DNA of 64,000 nucleotides, taken from assembly GCA_014649355.1 (NCBI GenBank), contig BMSW01000004.1, forward strand, positions 388,608 through 452,607, given 5' to 3'. Each line of letters opens with the position of its first letter. Position 1 is the stretch's first letter. Positions 38,231 through 46,430 of this stretch are shown here, one piece after another. The notes under the pieces were generated by a model that saw only the letters and a list, made by a program, of their open reading frames with translations, did no database searches and was not told where the DNA came from. The position numbers and the translations under genes are program-made. The stretch is from Streptomyces althioticus. GTDB taxonomy: Bacteria; Actinomycetota; Actinomycetes; Streptomycetales; Streptomycetaceae.

Positions 38231-38575
38231 ATGCGACCTGCCACCAGCCACACCGCACCCGACACGCTCACCCCGGCCCCGCACTGGGGCGACAACGCGG
38301 CATGCCGGACCAGCCTGCAGCCCGACTACTGGTTCGCCGAGGGCGACGACCTGCTCGCCGTCTCCGAACGGAACCTCGCCAAGCGGGTGTGCGGCTACTG
38401 CCCGGCCCGCACCCCCTGCCTCCACGCCGCGCTCGAACGGTCCGAGAAGTTCGGCGTGTGGGGCGGCCTCGACCCCGACGAACGCCGCACGCTCTCCGTC
38501 CTCCCCACCAGGGAGCCCACCCCGGTCGAGGAGGTGGCCAGTGGCCCGCCGCACGCGCAGGCCAAGACGGCCTGA
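38231..38575 (+). CDS. WhiB-like Fe-S transcription regulator
   Basis: 114 residues. Four cysteines C25, C54, C57 and C63 (CGYCPARTPC) to hold a [4Fe-4S] cluster, and the GVWGG turn (75-79) followed by a basic-acidic stretch. Wbl proteins act with the sigma factor HrdB in actinobacteria and their phages. ATG follows the previous stop directly. One of two wbl genes on this element. Confidence 0.93.
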   Translation: MRPATSHTAPDTLTPAPHWGDNAACRTSLQPDYWFAEGDDLLAVSERNLAKRVCGYCPARTPCLHAALERSEKFGVWGGLDPDERRTLSVLPTREPTPVEEVASGPPHAQAKTA

Positions 38576-38783
38576 GCCCCCGCCCACGGGGGTCCTCGAC
38601 TGGGAGCACGGCCACTGGAAGCCCACCGCTCTGCCGTGCCGCTACGGCTGCGGCGGCTGGCCGACCCACCTCCGAGACAGCAAAGGCCGCCCGGCGCACA
38701 AGGTGTGCGCCGAGGCGGCCCTCGCCCAGCAAGTCCGCGACTACGCCGAGGCGTACCAGAACGAAAGGCTCCGACTCACGTGA
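38541..38783 (+). CDS. Small basic protein
   Basis: 80 residues, Arg/Pro-rich start (MARRTRRPRRPEPPP), LPCRYGCGGWPTHLRD with two Cys and a helical end. GTG start overlaps the wbl gene by 35 bases, longer than other overlaps here, so the start is less certain. Not recognised. Confidence 0.6.
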   Translation: MARRTRRPRRPEPPPTGVLDWEHGHWKPTALPCRYGCGGWPTHLRDSKGRPAHKVCAEAALAQQVRDYAEAYQNERLRLT

Positions 38784-39001
38784 CGGAGAAGAAGACCCGC
38801 AAGCGCAGGACGGGCGCCCGGCGCCAGGCGTTCGCCGAGCGGCTACGCGCCGAGTACTACGCCGGCAACTCCATCCGGAGCCTCGCCGCGAAGACCGGCT
38901 ACAGCTACGGCACCGTGCACAACCTCCTCACCCAGGCCGGCACCAAGTTCCGCCCCCGCGGCGGCGGACGCCCACGCCCGATCCCGACTCCGGACGCCTG
39001 A
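38780..39001 (+). CDS. Small helix-turn-helix protein
   Basis: 73 residues. RLRAEYYAGNSIRSLAAKTGYSYGTVHNLLTQAG is a clear resolvase/Lsr-tail-type HTH (shown here in part), followed by a basic Gly/Arg/Pro tail. GTG overlaps the preceding stop by four bases. Probable DNA-binding regulator. Confidence 0.75.
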   Translation: MTEKKTRKRRTGARRQAFAERLRAEYYAGNSIRSLAAKTGYSYGTVHNLLTQAGTKFRPRGGGRPRPIPTPDA

Positions 39002-39017
39002 AAGGACGGTGCTCCCG

Positions 39018-39635
39018 ATGAACGACCAGCTTTCGCTCGTTAGTGCTGAAACCCTGCACGAGGTTGTGGACGCGATCCTGGGCAAGCGGCTGGCATCGCT
39101 GGGCCTCGGTGCTCAGCAGCCGTCGCAAACGGCGCCCGCCATGGATGCCGATGCCCAGACCTCCGCCAAGAAGCAGCAGCTCCTCGACTTCGCGGCCCGG
39201 GTCGCGGCCGGCGATCCCCAAACGGTCACGATCCAGCAGTGCGCGAACCGGCACGGCTGGCAAGTAGGCGCCGGTCACAGAAAGGGCTGGATCGCCGCCG
39301 TAGCCGCGCTGGAGGAAATCTGCCAGTACGACGCCGATGGACAGGTCCTAGACGCAACCCTGTGCACGCTCACCGACGCCTTCGGGCATGACAACGACGC
39401 CGTGACCGCCCTGATGCTGCGCGGCCTCGGCATGGTGCTCGAGCGACACGGCGACCGCGTGCACAAGTCCTTCCTCGTGGAAGTCCTGCGCCGCTACCCA
39501 TCCGGCCCGAAAGGGCTCACGGAGGCCGCTCGGAAGGCTAAGCGCGGCAACATGCGCATGTCGGACTCCCTGGCCGCCGAGATCATCAGGGCTTACAACG
39601 CGCCCCGCCTGCCCGAGTGGAAGGCCGAGGCGTGA
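39018..39635 (+). CDS. Hypothetical protein of phage type
   Basis: 205 residues. Mostly helical; motifs include TLCTLTDAFGHDNDAVTALM and RGLGMVLERHGDRVH. ATG 39018 is used; GTG 39009 is closer to AAAGGA than normal spacing. I do not recognise the family with certainty. Confidence 0.7.
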   Translation: MNDQLSLVSAETLHEVVDAILGKRLASLGLGAQQPSQTAPAMDADAQTSAKKQQLLDFAARVAAGDPQTVTIQQCANRHGWQVGAGHRKGWIAAVAALEEICQYDADGQVLDATLCTLTDAFGHDNDAVTALMLRGLGMVLERHGDRVHKSFLVEVLRRYPSGPKGLTEAARKAKRGNMRMSDSLAAEIIRAYNAPRLPEWKAEA

Positions 39636-39916
39636 GCCCCAACCCGTGGAACGCCCGGACCCTGGTCGGCCTCGCCGCGGTCGCCGTCGTCATCGGCCTC
39701 GCCGCCGCCCACTGCGAGAACCACGACCAGGCGCCCGCCGCCGACCCCTGCTCACCGGCCGCCTACGCCCTCCCCGCCGCACTCCACGGCACGAAGTCCT
39801 CCACCCGGAAGACCGGCCCGGCCCCGCCTCACGCCAGCAAGACCCCCCAGCCGACGCCCACGCACCACGGGCACCGGCCGCACATCGACATCGACCTCGA
39901 ACTCGACGGCTGCTGA
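39632..39916 (+). CDS. Small exported or membrane-anchored protein
   Basis: 94 residues. One N-terminal hydrophobic segment (TLVGLAAVAVVIGLAAAHC), then a His/Pro/Thr-rich tail (HHGHRPHIDIDLELDGC). GTG overlaps the preceding stop. Not recognised. Confidence 0.6.
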   Translation: MSPNPWNARTLVGLAAVAVVIGLAAAHCENHDQAPAADPCSPAAYALPAALHGTKSSTRKTGPAPPHASKTPQPTPTHHGHRPHIDIDLELDGC

Positions 39917-39992
39917 CCCCGGCCGGCCCACCCAGGAAGCCCCCCCACATGCCCAGCACCACCCCGCACACGGCCCCCTGGAGCCCCGCATG

Positions 39993-40436
39993 ATGACCTC
40001 CCAGGAAGCCGCGCAGCTCATCCACGACGCCCTCGCGGCCGCCATGTCCGGCGACGGCGACCGCACGGCCGAGATCGTCGCCCGCCTCGGCATCGACAGC
40101 GACACAAGCCGCATGTACGGCGTGTGGAACGCCATCGCCCAAGCAGGCCACCGCGCCCTGCGGCACACGTTCGGCGACCGCGCCCCCAACCCGCTCCACG
40201 GCGACTACTGGAAGATCGAACAACTCGAGCCCGGCGCCCTCGACGACCCCGTACAGGCCACCGCCATGCGGTTCCTCGTCGCCGTCTGCAACGGCGACAC
40301 GGACATGGCCCGCGCGCACTACGAGGCAGCGCTGCGCGGCGGCCCGGAGCTGTTCGTGCACTCGACGTGCCAGCTCCTCGTCGACGTGGCCGGCCTGTGC
40401 ATCGCGGCCACCGACCAGCCGGCGGCCGACGGATGA
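39993..40436 (+). CDS. Hypothetical helical protein
   Basis: 147 residues, soluble, all-helical appearance (SQEAAQLIHDALAAAMSGD, then TAMRFLVAVCNGDTDMARAH). ATG 39993 or the adjacent ATG 39990. Last rightward gene before the convergent Phd-like gene. Not recognised. Confidence 0.65.
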   Translation: MTSQEAAQLIHDALAAAMSGDGDRTAEIVARLGIDSDTSRMYGVWNAIAQAGHRALRHTFGDRAPNPLHGDYWKIEQLEPGALDDPVQATAMRFLVAVCNGDTDMARAHYEAALRGGPELFVHSTCQLLVDVAGLCIAATDQPAADG

Positions 40437-40447
40437 CCGGCCAGGCG

Positions 40448-40636
40448 TCAGCTCTCCTTGTCGGCGCCGAGGGCCAGGGCGCGCTCGTAGAACTCGTGCG
40501 ACACGAGCACGGCCTGCGGCTTCTCGCGGCGGGTGAGGATCACGCGCTGCTGGAGCAGACGCACCCGCGCGATGACGTCGGTCAGGTTGGCACGGGCATC
40601 CGACACGCCCATCCGGGCCTCAAGCGACTGACTCAT
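40448..40636 (-). CDS. Phd/YefM-type antitoxin-like protein
   Basis: 62 residues: MSQSLEARMGVSDARANLTDVIARV... then RVILTRREKPQAVLVSHEFYERAL, the usual Phd/YefM N-terminal DNA-binding fold but without a toxin-binding tail. ATG 40636 lies six bases after TACGCT on the minus strand, which fits a leaderless transcript. No RelE/Doc toxin gene is adjacent; the divergent neighbour is a GIY-YIG protein, so it is either an orphan regulator or part of an unusual pair. Confidence 0.8.
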   Translation of the reverse strand: MSQSLEARMGVSDARANLTDVIARVRLLQQRVILTRREKPQAVLVSHEFYERALALGADKES

Positions 40637-40714
40637 AAGGGCAGCGTACATGTAGCTCGGACGAGTGCGCATGTGAGACGCAAAGCTAACTGCGTCGGGT
40701 TGTACAATTCGAGC
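40637..40714. promoter_or_regulatory. Divergent leaderless promoters between Phd-like and GIY-YIG genes
   Basis: Rightward -10 TACAAT (40703-40708) lies six bases before ATG 40715; leftward -10 TACGCT (40648-40643) lies six bases before ATG 40636. Palindromic TACATGTA overlaps the leftward -10 and TTGTACAA overlaps the rightward one, plausible operator half-sites for the Phd-like protein. Confidence 0.55.
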
Positions 40715-41281
40715 ATGATCGAGGATCAGGGACGACACCTGCCTGTTCGACGTTTCGACCGTCACGCCCGACCGAAAGACCTCCTGCTCGACAGGGAGCA
40801 CAGGTCAGGTCGGCACGCGGTTTACCGCTTCTACGCGCACGCCGGGCAGCCTCTCTACATCGGCTACAGCGGCGCCCTGGGGCTGCGCCTGGCAGACCAC
40901 CGGCGGACCTCACAGTGGTGGCCTCTCGCGGAGTTCTTCGCCGTGTCCTTCTATCCGACGATGACGGCCGCAACGGTCGCCGAGTCCGCAGCGATCCGAG
41001 CGGAACGCCCCGCCTTCAACCGGCAGCGCACGCCGGAGCGCACTCGCATGGAGTGCCGCTTCGAGGACGGGGCCGAGCGCATCGCCGCCGAGTTCCACCG
41101 AATCGCCCCACCACAACTGGTCCGTGAACTTGCCAGCCTGCTGGCGTCACCAGAGCTGTTCCCGGACGAGGTTCCCCCGCCCGCGCCTCGGTTTGAGGAC
41201 TTGACCGTCGACCACGGCTCCCTGCCGGAAGTCGACGCCCCCTCCAGCGGTCCGCAGCGTGACGGAGAGGAGGCCCCGTGA
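40715..41281 (+). CDS. GIY-YIG nuclease-domain protein
   Basis: 188 residues. GIY-YIG fold: VYRFY (Y37), LYIG (48-50), R58, catalytic Glu E90 and N102 in FNRQ. About 75 further residues at the C-terminus are acidic and low complexity. Could be a structure-specific or defensive nuclease. Leaderless promoter upstream; overlaps the replication gene by four bases, so it may be cotranscribed with it. Confidence 0.85.
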   Translation: MIEDQGRHLPVRRFDRHARPKDLLLDREHRSGRHAVYRFYAHAGQPLYIGYSGALGLRLADHRRTSQWWPLAEFFAVSFYPTMTAATVAESAAIRAERPAFNRQRTPERTRMECRFEDGAERIAAEFHRIAPPQLVRELASLLASPELFPDEVPPPAPRFEDLTVDHGSLPEVDAPSSGPQRDGEEAP

Positions 41282-42693
41282 AGAAGCGGAGCGGTCGCCC
41301 GCCCCGGTTCGCCCAGGTACCGAACGAGACCGTCGATGACGCGCTCAGCCTGGACCTGACCTCTCTGGGGCTGCTGACCGTGTTCCTGCGCCACAAGGAC
41401 GGGTACGACATCACGCTCGCCAAGATCGGCGCCAAGTACGGGTACGGCGAGGACGCCATGGCGAACGCCATGGGCCTGCTCCAGGTCGCCCGCTACGTGG
41501 TGAAGGTGCGGGTCATGGGGGCCGGGAACAAGTGGCGCACGGAGATGGCCGTGTACGCCCCTCCAGCGCGTGACTGCGAGGTGGAGGAACTCCTTGCCTC
41601 GATCCGCGAGGAGGACCCGAACGCCCGCCGCGTCGAGGTCATCCCTCCCACCCCCAGCGCGATCAAGCGAGCCCAGAAACGCCGGGCGAAGCTGGGGCAG
41701 TTGAGTGACGCCCCGACTCCGGGATTTCCCGGAGTCGGGGGCGACACGCGTGAACAGGCGTCTTCGCAGGTCGTCCCCGACTCGGGGGTTTCCCGGGACC
41801 CGGAGAACCCCCGAGTCTCTAAGAAGACGGCCTGTAAGAACACGAAGGAAGAAGACAAGACAGCGCCTTCGGCGCGTAGCGCCGCTGACGCCCGTAGGGC
41901 TAGTGCGGGTAGTAGCGCGCGTGAGGCTGGCAGCGGCTTCGCCGCGACGGAAAAGACCGGCTCGGCTGCTGAGGGCGGGAAGGCGCTCGAGGCGGCTGGG
42001 AAGCCGCGCAAGGTGCCGCAGCAGCGCGGGAAGGGCCGCAAGGCCAGCCCGTTCCCGCGTGAACTCCGCGAGCGGATCTACGCGACGGAGGAGCTGTTGC
42101 CGCCGCTGCTGCGGGGGCTTCTCCTGGAGATGTTCCCGTACGGGCACCTGCCGAACGAGAACCGGAAGGTGATCGCTCAGGCGCTGGAGTTCCGGACGCC
42201 GGAGCAGCTCGGGGAGCGGGCGGCGCGCCGCTGGATTACCTACGGCTACGACCGGGACTACTACGACGGCGGGATCAGGAATCCGCTCGGCGTGGTCGAG
42301 GAGCTGGTGCGGCCGACGCCGTACTGCCCGGACCCGGAGTGCGAGGACCAGACGAAGCCGTGCGTGCCGTGCACGGAGCGCAATGCCCGCCGGGCGCGGG
42401 ACTACCGGGCCGGGCGCCCGGTGGCTACGCACCGGCCGCCGCGCCTGTACCTGCACCGCGAGGAGTGCGACGTCTGCCAGCGGCCCCTGCCCGCCGAGGT
42501 GCCCGATGACCGGGTGTGCGGCCAGTGCCGCACCGAGATGAGGCGTGAAAACGCCCGACTGCTCGGCACCCCCGATGACCACGAGACCAACCAGGACGAC
42601 GACCCGGACGCCGCGTACGCGCCCGCTCCGCCGAACGCCGAGTACCGGCGGCAGCGCGAGCGCCAGGCCGCGGCCAAGGGCGCGCCGTTCTAG
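41278..42693 (+). CDS. Putative replication initiator / replisome organiser
   Basis: 471 residues. Residues 1-90 form a winged-helix-like domain (QVPNETVDDALSLDLTSLG, then ITLAKIGAKYGYGEDAMANA) as in phage replication organisers. A linker of ~150 residues, Ser/Ala/Lys-rich, is encoded by DNA with iteron-like repeats. A second folded region (residues ~265-345) precedes a zinc region with four Cys pairs (CPDPEC, CVPC, CDVC, CGQC). Domain layout and repeats inside the gene recall lambda O. A plain transcription factor remains possible. GTG overlaps the GIY-YIG stop. Confidence 0.7.
   Translation: MKKRSGRPPRFAQVPNETVDDALSLDLTSLGLLTVFLRHKDGYDITLAKIGAKYGYGEDAMANAMGLLQVARYVVKVRVMGAGNKWRTEMAVYAPPARDCEVEELLASIREEDPNARRVEVIPPTPSAIKRAQKRRAKLGQLSDAPTPGFPGVGGDTREQASSQVVPDSGVSRDPENPRVSKKTACKNTKEEDKTAPSARSAADARRASAGSSAREAGSGFAATEKTGSAAEGGKALEAAGKPRKVPQQRGKGRKASPFPRELRERIYATEELLPPLLRGLLLEMFPYGHLPNENRKVIAQALEFRTPEQLGERAARRWITYGYDRDYYDGGIRNPLGVVEELVRPTPYCPDPECEDQTKPCVPCTERNARRARDYRAGRPVATHRPPRLYLHREECDVCQRPLPAEVPDDRVCGQCRTEMRRENARLLGTPDDHETNQDDDPDAAYAPAPPNAEYRRQRERQAAAKGAPF
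41711..41865 (+). other. Candidate replication origin inside the initiator gene
   Basis: Perfect inverted repeat CCCCGACTCCGGG-ATTT-CCCGGAGTCGGGG (41711-41740). A direct, slightly diverged copy of its left part starts at 41775 (CCCCGACTCGGGGGTTTCCC), and a second inverted repeat GACTCGGGGGTT (41779-41790) / AACCCCCGAGTC (41806-41817) follows. Next comes an A-rich stretch (about 41819-41865) unusually low in GC for this genome. Repeats plus a meltable tract in an initiator's linker mirror lambda ori in gene O. Function is inference. Confidence 0.5.
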
Positions 42694-42707
42694 CCCAGGA
42701 GCCCACG

Positions 42708-43277
42708 ATGAACCGAAAGAAGACCTACCGCGTTCCTCCCGGCCGCGTTGTCGGCCTGCGTGATCTGCGGGCCCGCATGGCCACCGCGAACGACCTGGCC
42801 TACCACCTGGAGCTGACGTCCAGCCAGGAGCAGTTCCAGGAGGTCATGGAAGCCCTCCACGAGGCGTACTGGATCGCTGCCGCCCTCGCGGCCAGCAACT
42901 CCCGGACCGGATGCTCGGAGCACCCGCAGGGGCCGGTCGACCCGAACGCGCCCGACGGCTGGGGCCGGTGCCTGCTGTGCAATTCGCGCCGCCGCGCGGG
43001 CCTGATCCGGCAGCGGGACGTCACCGGCCAGAACCTGACCGGCGCGACGTCGGGCCTGAACCGGCCTCAGCGGTCCCTGGAGGCCGCACGGCAGCCGTCG
43101 CCGCCCGAGGCCGCGCCCTGGCGCGAACCGGCCCACCTGCACACCGAACAGCTCACGTACGACAGCCCGATCCTGGCCCGCCGCCGCGAGCGAGCCGACC
43201 CCACGCACGCGGCGGCACTCGCCCGCGCCCGCAGGGAGAAGGCCGCCCGCCAGCAGCAGGAAGCGAGTGACGAATGA
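42708..43277 (+). CDS. Hypothetical protein with CxxHP...CxxC motif
   Basis: 189 residues. Helical N-terminus (RARMATANDLAYHLELTSSQ), then a zinc-like site GCSEHPQGPVDP ... RCLLCNSRRR, then a basic low-complexity tail. The same Cys-His motif recurs in the next gene. AGGAG-type site before ATG. Not recognised. Confidence 0.7.
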   Translation: MNRKKTYRVPPGRVVGLRDLRARMATANDLAYHLELTSSQEQFQEVMEALHEAYWIAAALAASNSRTGCSEHPQGPVDPNAPDGWGRCLLCNSRRRAGLIRQRDVTGQNLTGATSGLNRPQRSLEAARQPSPPEAAPWREPAHLHTEQLTYDSPILARRRERADPTHAAALARARREKAARQQQEASDE

Positions 43278-43696
43278 GCAACCTGACGACCGAGCTGGGG
43301 GCCGCGCTGCGGGCCCTGGGGGAGCACGGCGAGCACCTGACGGTGTTCGAGGCGGCCCCCGAGCAGCTCGACGAGATCGGCGAGGCCCTGGACGGGGCTC
43401 GCCGGCTGCTGGCCGACGTGCGCGCCGAGCTGGCGCCGTCCGGCTGCCGGGTGCATCCGGCAGCGCCGCCGGACCCGGCGAGCGGCGCGGCGTGCCTGTT
43501 CTGCGCGACGAACCGGCGTCGCAGCCAGACGTCTGTTCCGGCGCCGGTCACCGCGGTGGTGCCGGTGGACGAGATCTGCCGGGCTGTGGCCGACACCGGC
43601 CACGACGAGGCGGTGCGCCGGTACGGCGCCCGTGTGGTGGCGCGGGCCCTGCTGCGTTGCCGTTTCGATCCGATGCTGACCGAGGAGTCCGCATGA
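43274..43696 (+). CDS. Hypothetical protein with CxxHP...CxxC motif
   Basis: 140 residues. GCRVHPAAPPDP ... CLFCATNRRR repeats the metal-site pattern of the gene before, embedded in otherwise unrelated helices. ATGA overlap on both sides. Not recognised. Confidence 0.7.
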   Translation: MSNLTTELGAALRALGEHGEHLTVFEAAPEQLDEIGEALDGARRLLADVRAELAPSGCRVHPAAPPDPASGAACLFCATNRRRSQTSVPAPVTAVVPVDEICRAVADTGHDEAVRRYGARVVARALLRCRFDPMLTEESA

Positions 43697-44013
43697 GCAA
43701 TGACCAGACCCGCCGTCAGCGGTGGTGGAACCGGCCCGGGGCGGAGGCCCGCCGGGCGGAGGCCGAGCGGAAGGCCGCCGAGGGGCGAGTGGTGAAGCAG
43801 GCCGGGGAGCGGGCCGACGAGCTTGCCCAGTGGGAGGGCGATCTGCAGGTGCCCGAGGTGACCTGCCCGCACATCGACTTCACGCCGTTCGGGGAGCGGG
43901 AGTGCGCTCTGGAGCCGGGGCACGCCCCCGACGACGACCACGAGGCTCACGACGGGCATACGTGGCCGGCCGACGACTGCGACGCGGACTGCGGGGTGGC
44001 CTGTGGTTACTGA
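43693..44013 (+). CDS. Hypothetical Cys/His-rich protein
   Basis: 106 residues: charged helix (RRAEAERKAAEGRVVKQAGE) then a Cys/His/Asp-rich end (VTCPHIDF, CALEPGHAPDDDHEAHDGH, CDADCGVACGY), possibly metal-binding. Overlaps the preceding stop (ATGA). Confidence 0.65.
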   Translation: MSNDQTRRQRWWNRPGAEARRAEAERKAAEGRVVKQAGERADELAQWEGDLQVPEVTCPHIDFTPFGERECALEPGHAPDDDHEAHDGHTWPADDCDADCGVACGY

Positions 44014-44020
44014 GCCGAGC

Positions 44021-44521
44021 ATGACGGTGCCGGTGAACTCCGTACGCGACCCCCGGCCGCTGTTGACGCCCAGCGACGACCGCCGCCCGGTGGAGCAGGC
44101 CGTCATCGACAGCATCTGCGGCGACTTCGGGCCGGAGATGTACCTCGGGTTCGTCTTCAGCCGGCCGGACGGCGGCTGCAACCTGTGGCACGCCTGGACC
44201 GACGGCGGCCAGGCGCTCGGCGACCAGGTCGACAGCAGTGCCCTGGCGGCAGGCCTCGATGCCGGTGACTGGCTGCATATCGGTGACCGGCACAGCTCCG
44301 TCACCCACCGCGGCCGCATCCGGATCGAGGCGTACCCGCTGCGTCCGATCCTCGCCGACGTCCAGGCCGGGCAACGCTGCCCGGACGAGCGCCGCGCGGG
44401 CCTGCGACGCGTCATCGACTGTGCCGCGCAGCGCACTGGCCAGACACCGCCGCCTCCGGGGCTGCCCCGCTGGATCGGCTTCGGCCCGACTCTCCTGAAC
44501 CGGAAGGTACTCAACCCGTGA
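44021..44521 (+). CDS. Hypothetical protein
   Basis: 166 residues, mixed alpha/beta (EMYLGFVFSRPDGGCNLWHA, then RGRIRIEAYPLRPILADVQA). ATG 44021 is used; an in-frame GTG at 44003 overlaps the preceding gene. Not recognised. Confidence 0.65.
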   Translation: MTVPVNSVRDPRPLLTPSDDRRPVEQAVIDSICGDFGPEMYLGFVFSRPDGGCNLWHAWTDGGQALGDQVDSSALAAGLDAGDWLHIGDRHSSVTHRGRIRIEAYPLRPILADVQAGQRCPDERRAGLRRVIDCAAQRTGQTPPPPGLPRWIGFGPTLLNRKVLNP

Positions 44522-45210
44522 ACAGCACCACCCCCCAGCCCGGCGACATCGTGCGCGTGACCTATGCGGCGGTGTGGGCGCCCGAGCACGGAGACCACCG
44601 CATGGTGCTCACCGGCAACGACGGCGCGGACCGCTGGCACAACATCGTCCCGGACAACGCGCAGATCGAGATCCTGCAACGGCCGGACAAGCCCGTCCCC
44701 GCCGATCACGAGCCGGGAATGTGCCCGCAGAACCGGCGCGGTGACCGCCGGCTGATGGAGCCGCACTTCTACGACCCCGGCGACCTGCGGTGCGTGTTCT
44801 GCCACCAGACCGCCCCGTGGTCCGTTGCCCCGGCCCGCGTGCTGCGCAGCCCGGACGGCCGGGAGTGGCAGCTGGCCGCCGTGCGGTGCGAGCCCGCCCT
44901 GTACGAGGCGCCGTTCGTGCCCCGCCGGTACACGGCCATGGAGCTGGAGCGGATGTACGCCGAGCAGGGCGACCTGGTGGTGGTGCCCGCACCGGCCCCG
45001 CCGTACGTGCTGAACGCGCGGTCGGTGAACCAGAGTCCGGGCACGGCGGTGAAGCACGTCCCGGACGGGCAGGGCCACACGATCTGCCCGAACTCCTACG
45101 TCGCCTCCGCGCCGCTGCCGCAGGAGCGGGCCGCCGAGCACTCGCTGTGCAACGGCTGCCGCCGCGTGCTGCTGGCCCGCCACGGCGACGACGGGCGCGC
45201 CGAGGCGTGA
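44518..45210 (+). CDS. Hypothetical protein with Cys clusters
   Basis: 230 residues. The opening resembles a small beta-barrel (PGDIVRVTYAAVW, HRMVLTGNDG), followed by RCVFCHQTAPW and, near the end, LCNGCRRVLL. GTG overlaps the preceding stop. A terminator-like hairpin follows. Not recognised. Confidence 0.7.
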   Translation: MNSTTPQPGDIVRVTYAAVWAPEHGDHRMVLTGNDGADRWHNIVPDNAQIEILQRPDKPVPADHEPGMCPQNRRGDRRLMEPHFYDPGDLRCVFCHQTAPWSVAPARVLRSPDGREWQLAAVRCEPALYEAPFVPRRYTAMELERMYAEQGDLVVVPAPAPPYVLNARSVNQSPGTAVKHVPDGQGHTICPNSYVASAPLPQERAAEHSLCNGCRRVLLARHGDDGRAEA

Positions 45211-45226
45211 CCCGCACCAGGTGGGT

Positions 45227-45249
45227 GCCCCCTGCCGCTAACAGGGGGC
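45227..45249 (+). terminator. Short hairpin terminator
   Basis: GCCCCCTG (45227-45234) and CAGGGGGC (45242-45249) with a seven-base loop, in a 67-bp gap of an otherwise overlapping gene string. Confidence 0.6.
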
Positions 45250-45277
45250 GCCCCGCCCAGGAAACCAGGAGCCACCG

Positions 45278-45868
45278 TTGAGCACCACGACCACGCTGCA
45301 CTGCGACACGACCCGCGGCTACTCCGCGTGCGCGTCGTCGCTCATCACCGACGGCCTGACCGTCCAGGAGGCGCGGAAGATCGCCGCCGCGCACGGCTGG
45401 CGGCACGCGGCCGGCCGGGACTACTGCCCCGGCTGCTCCGGGACGCGGATGCGGCCGCGCGTCATCCTCGCCGCCGACCCGCAGCCCCCGGCCATGCGGC
45501 CCGCCGCCGAGCGTCTGCAGGCGGCCTCGGGGCTGCTGCTGGCGCACTCGAACCGGGCCACCGGCGGCATCTGGCGGCCCAACCGGACGCCGCTGGTGCT
45601 GCGGCAACTGCCCGGCGTCGAGTTCGTCACCGGAGGCGACCACGACAGCGAGTGCGTGGCCCGTACCGGCCCGGCCGGCAACGAGCAGGCCGCCGCGGAC
45701 GCCGCGTACATCGCGCTCGTCGACCCGAACGCCGGCCGCGCCGTCGCCGGCGTGCTCCACGAGGCGTTCGAGCACGTCCACCTCGAGCGCGGCCTGGTCG
45801 CCACATCGCTCGAGCAGGCATGCGTCGACCTCGCCGACGAGCTGCTGAAACCGAAGGGGGAGCAGTGA
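45278..45868 (+). CDS. Hypothetical protein with N-terminal Cys motif
   Basis: 196 residues. TTG start at 45278 after AGGA. The first 50 residues (LHCDTTRGYSAC ... DYCPGCSG) look like a zinc ribbon used by several small Streptomyces element proteins; the remainder is helical. Not recognised. Confidence 0.68.
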   Translation: MSTTTTLHCDTTRGYSACASSLITDGLTVQEARKIAAAHGWRHAAGRDYCPGCSGTRMRPRVILAADPQPPAMRPAAERLQAASGLLLAHSNRATGGIWRPNRTPLVLRQLPGVEFVTGGDHDSECVARTGPAGNEQAAADAAYIALVDPNAGRAVAGVLHEAFEHVHLERGLVATSLEQACVDLADELLKPKGEQ

Positions 45869-46206
45869 CCCGCAGCCAGACCGGCCTGGTCGTCATCTAC
45901 GCGTGCGGCATGGTTGCGTGCTTCGCCCGCGGCGGCACGTTCGTCGACCTCGGGTTCTGGGCCGCCGCGGCGCTCATGTACGCGATGGGCGTGGTCTGCC
46001 TCGCCGGCGTGCTCTTCGAGCTGTCCCTGGACCCGCAGGACGACTGCCCCGCCGACCCCGTGCCGCCGGGCGGCATCCGCACCCGCTACCGCACCTACCG
46101 CGCGGTGCGCGCCGCCCGACGGCGGATGTGCCCGTGCGACCGCTACTGGACGTCCATCGGCACCGAGCACGACGACTGGTGCCCCCGCGCGAGGAGGACG
46201 CGATGA
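45865..46206 (+). CDS. Small two-TM membrane protein
   Basis: 113 residues. Two transmembrane helices (LVVIYACGMVACFARGG and LGFWAAAALMYAMGVVCLA) and a cytoplasmic tail with CPCDRYW ... DDWCP. GTG overlaps the preceding stop. Confidence 0.65.
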   Translation: MTRSQTGLVVIYACGMVACFARGGTFVDLGFWAAAALMYAMGVVCLAGVLFELSLDPQDDCPADPVPPGGIRTRYRTYRAVRAARRRMCPCDRYWTSIGTEHDDWCPRARRTR

Positions 46207-46430
46207 CGCGCCCCGGCCTGGTCCACCTGATGCCCGCGGAGGGCGGCACCATCACCCTCTGCTGCCTCACCCGGCCCACCGAACTGCCCCTCGGCCACTG
46301 GTACAGCCGCGACCGCGCGAGCGTCACCTGCACCCTCCACGCGGGTGCGCTCGTCCAGGTCGACCTGGACGACGGAGAGTCGCCGTTCGGCTGGCGCGAC
46401 CTCCAGGAAGGAACCGCACCGTGCCCATGA
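46203..46430 (+). CDS. Small hypothetical protein
   Basis: 75 residues: VHLMPAEGGTITLCCLTRPT, a beta-rich small protein with three Cys in the middle and one near the end. ATGA overlap with the gene before. Confidence 0.6.
   Translation: MTRPGLVHLMPAEGGTITLCCLTRPTELPLGHWYSRDRASVTCTLHAGALVQVDLDDGESPFGWRDLQEGTAPCP

Noticed and set aside
39950..39994. 14-codon open frame before the 39993 gene
   Set aside because: Too short and without homology or conserved features to call.
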